Origin: Propionivibrio sp.
GTDB lineage: Bacteria > Pseudomonadota > Gammaproteobacteria > Burkholderiales > Rhodocyclaceae
Length of the DNA: 7,903 bases
Direction: 5' to 3'
Assembly (NCBI GenBank): GCA_003249625.1
Contig: QKII01000435.1
Span: 1 to 7,903 of the forward strand
Below are positions 6,115 through 7,903 of the stretch, one piece after another; positions within the stretch are counted from its first letter, which is position 1, and every line of letters begins with the position of its first letter. The translations under genes were made by a program, and so were the position numbers. The notes beneath the pieces were generated by a model, which saw nothing but the letters and a program-made list of their open reading frames with translations, was not told the DNA's origin and ran no database searches.

Positions 6115-6855
6115 ATGACAGATCAGAACCAGACACACTTCGGCTTTGAACAGGTTGCCGAAGCTGAAAAGGCCCGGCGCGTGGCCGGCGTTTTCGACTC
6201 CGTCGCCCAGCGTTACGACCTGATGAACGACCTCATGTCAGGCGGCCTGCATCGGCTGTGGAAGGCATTCACCATCGACCGCAGCGGCGTCCGCGAAGGA
6301 TCACGCGTACTCGACGTCGCAGGCGGCACCGGCGATCTGTCTCTCGCTTTTGCGCGACGCGTCGGCAAGAGCGGCCAGGTCTGGCTGACCGACATCAACA
6401 ATGCGATGCTGACCAATGGCCGCGACCGCCTCGCCGACAAGGGTTTTCTTCTCCCCGTGACGCAATGCGACGCGGAAAAGTTGCCATTCCCGGACGACTA
6501 TTTCGATTGCGTCACCGTTGCCTTCGGCCTGCGCAACATGACGCACAAGGACCGTGCCTTGCGCGAGATGTATCGCGTCCTTCGCCCGGGGGGCCGGTTG
6601 CTCGTCCTTGAATTCTCACACGTGTGGAAACCGCTGGCTCCGCTCTACGATTTCTATTCGTTCAAGATCATTCCGCGCGTCGGCGAATTGGTTACCAAGG
6701 ACGCAGACAGTTACCGCTACCTCGCCGAATCGATCCGGGTCCACCCCGATCAGGACACGTTGAAGTCGATGATGGAACAGGCGGGGTTCGAGAACGTCGA
6801 TTATTACAACCTGACGATGGGTGTCGTCGCACTGCACCGCGGGTTCAAATTCTGA
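6115..6855 (+). CDS. ubiE: Ubiquinone/menaquinone biosynthesis C-methyltransferase UbiE
   Basis: A 246-residue class I SAM-dependent methyltransferase of normal UbiE length. Signatures are '[20 protein letters not shown]' (26-45, UbiE/COQ5 N-terminal motif), the SAM-binding loop [11 protein letters not shown] (65-75), the acidic end of strand 2 in LTDIN (91-95), [20 protein letters not shown] (137-156), [12 protein letters not shown] (157-168) and the C-terminal [12 protein letters not shown]. It methylates C5 of 2-polyprenyl-6-methoxy-1,4-benzoquinol in ubiquinone synthesis, and demethylmenaquinol where menaquinone is made. It is a soluble enzyme acting at the cytoplasmic face of the membrane. 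The ATG has only a weak ribosome site, but the frame conservation begins shortly after it. It lies 43 bp after the DUF971 gene and 12 bp before the Tim44-like gene, consistent with an operon. Confidence 0.97.
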   Translation: MTDQNQTHFGFEQVAEAEKARRVAGVFDSVAQRYDLMNDLMSGGLHRLWKAFTIDRSGVREGSRVLDVAGGTGDLSLAFARRVGKSGQVWLTDINNAMLTNGRDRLADKGFLLPVTQCDAEKLPFPDDYFDCVTVAFGLRNMTHKDRALREMYRVLRPGGRLLVLEFSHVWKPLAPLYDFYSFKIIPRVGELVTKDADSYRYLAESIRVHPDQDTLKSMMEQAGFENVDYYNLTMGVVALHRGFKF

Positions 6856-6867
6856 TGGAGTGACGCC

Positions 6868-7704
6868 GTGAAAAATCTGTTGAACCTGGTAATTGCAGTC
6901 CTGGTTGTGTTCTTCGCCACCGGGTTTACCGCCAGCGAAGCGGAAGCCGCGCGGCTCGGTGGAAGCCGTTCATTCGGCATGCAGCGGATCGCCCCCAGAC
7001 CGATGCCCTCACGGCAGATCGCGCCCAGTACACCCAGTTCGCCAACATCTGCGACAACACCTCGCCGCAGTTGGCTGGGCCCGCTGGGAGGACTGGCTGC
7101 TGGACTGGGGCTTGGCGCACTGTTGTCACATCTCGGCCTGGGAGCCGAAGCTGGCGGGCTTCTCATGCTCGCGCTGTTGATTATTGGGGCGATGGCCATT
7201 GCCAGGATTCTCCAAGGACGCCCCGCAGGTTCCCAAGAACCGATGCAGTATGCCGGTCTGGGGGGCAGTCGCCCCTCTCACGCAACCGATACCGCCACCG
7301 AACGGGGTGGTTCAAGCTCCACCGCCCCAGCTGGGGGTGAATTCGATAGTGAAGCCTTTTTGCGCATCGCAAAGCTCAATTTCGTACGCCTCCAGGCAGC
7401 CAATGACGCAAAAAATCTCGAAGATATTCGTGAATTCACTACGCCGGAAGTGTTTGCGGAGGTCAAGATGCAGATGAACGAACGGGGTGACACGCGGCAG
7501 CAAACGGATGTCGTCACCCTGAACGCGGAACTGCTGGAATTGGTCACTGATGGTCCCAGGCACATTGCCAGCGTTCGATTTCACGGCATGATCCGCGAAG
7601 CCGACGATACTCCGGCCGAAGCGTTCGACGAGGTCTGGCATCTGAGCAAACCGGTGGATGGCTCGCGTGGCTGGGTCATCGCCGGCATCCAGCAGACTAG
7701 TTAG
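6868..7704 (+). CDS. Tim44-like domain membrane protein
   Basis: A 278-residue protein read from a GTG start, with GGAG seven bases upstream and 12 bp after the ubiE stop. The N-terminus is signal-like (MKNLLNLVIAVLVVFFATGF, then A-rich 'ASEAEAAR' with a possible cleavage near residue 28). A Ser/Pro/Arg-rich stretch follows (about 30-67), then a Gly/Leu-rich hydrophobic segment (about 70-117) likely to span the membrane once or as a hairpin, a low-complexity linker (about 118-157) and the C-terminal Tim44-like domain (about 158-278: FLRIAKLNFVRLQAANDAKN, 'EVWHLSKPVDGSRGWVIAGI'). This domain has an NTF2-like fold and in mitochondrial Tim44 binds membrane and import partners. The role of the bacterial version is unproven. 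Regular placement between ubiE and ubiJ suggests a link to quinone synthesis or membrane organisation. Annotations calling it a 'mitochondrial import translocase' are homology labels only. Confidence 0.9.
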   Translation: MKNLLNLVIAVLVVFFATGFTASEAEAARLGGSRSFGMQRIAPRPMPSRQIAPSTPSSPTSATTPRRSWLGPLGGLAAGLGLGALLSHLGLGAEAGGLLMLALLIIGAMAIARILQGRPAGSQEPMQYAGLGGSRPSHATDTATERGGSSSTAPAGGEFDSEAFLRIAKLNFVRLQAANDAKNLEDIREFTTPEVFAEVKMQMNERGDTRQQTDVVTLNAELLELVTDGPRHIASVRFHGMIREADDTPAEAFDEVWHLSKPVDGSRGWVIAGIQQTS

Positions 7705-7713
7705 GCTTACGCT

Positions 7714-7903
7714 GTGCTGGATACGCTGCCTCTTTCTGCGCTGAATCACGTCATCGGGTCCGAGGACTGGGCGCGCAAGCACCTCGTCCCGTTCAGGGGA
7801 CAGACGGTTTTCTTGAAGGTGCCGCCTTTTTCCCTGTGCTTGGAAATCGACCCGGAAGGATTCTTTCGCCGTGCGCAGCATGGCAGCAAGGCCACGGTCA
7901 CGC
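7714..7903 (+). CDS. ubiJ: Ubiquinone biosynthesis accessory factor UbiJ, N-terminal part (SCP2 domain)
   Basis: GTG at 7714 opens a frame that runs off the right edge after 63 codons: (M)LDTLPLSALNHVIGSEDWAR, then HLVPFRGQTVFLKVPPFSLC and LEIDPEGFFR. The pattern 'LxxxLNHxL..exWAreqL.pf.GktvrlelpPf' is the N-terminus of UbiJ, an SCP2-type lipid-binding protein. UbiJ pairs with UbiK and scaffolds the soluble Ubi complex around hydrophobic quinone intermediates. The frame is closed upstream by the TAG of the Tim44-like gene (7702-7704), so GTG is the first usable start, with a weak AGG upstream. The gap to the previous gene is 9 bp. Family context predicts ubiB just beyond the window. Confidence 0.88.
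   Translation, partial: MLDTLPLSALNHVIGSEDWARKHLVPFRGQTVFLKVPPFSLCLEIDPEGFFRRAQHGSKATVT

Overview
The window is chromosomal DNA from a GC-rich Gram-negative bacterium, most likely a betaproteobacterium of the Rhodocyclales type (Dechloromonas, Azoarcus or Accumulibacter relatives). This placement rests on the order DUF971 - ubiE - Tim44-like - ubiJ next to a divergent phoB-phoR pair, and on GC-rich codon use. It is inference from gene content and was not tested by a search.

Layout. Positions 1-840 (minus strand) hold the start of a rhodanese-domain protein, cut by the window edge, and a stand-alone CheY-like receiver protein. Positions 840-1700 form a more AT-rich stretch with no intact gene. 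It contains the debris of a membrane-anchored protein (950-1472, minus) broken by one apparent single-base frameshift and one amber codon, plus several short palindromes. Positions 1690-3335 (minus) carry a carboxyltransferase-domain protein related to oxaloacetate decarboxylase alpha / pyruvate carboxylase subunit B. It has its own sigma70-type promoter and a strong intrinsic terminator, but its C-terminus stops where a biotin-carrying domain should begin. Positions 3473-5491 (minus) are the phosphate two-component system phoB-phoR, preceded by a near-consensus Pho box. Positions 5643-7903 (plus) are a ubiquinone-biosynthesis cluster: DUF971 protein, ubiE, a Tim44-like membrane protein and the start of ubiJ.

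How the genes fit together. PhoR senses phosphate status at the membrane and phosphorylates PhoB. PhoB probably activates its own operon through the Pho box at 5541-5558, which lies in the short space shared with the divergent ubiquinone cluster. UbiE performs the C-methylation step of ubiquinone (and menaquinone) synthesis, and UbiJ is an accessory lipid-binding factor of the same pathway. The DUF971 and Tim44-like proteins are habitual neighbours with unproven roles.

The most unusual points are the biotinyl-less carboxyltransferase with divergent active-site motifs, the degraded membrane gene, and the receiver protein that lacks the conserved Thr/Ser. I see no CRISPR array, insertion sequence, RNA gene or defence system. 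Nothing here amounts to a clearly new multi-gene system.
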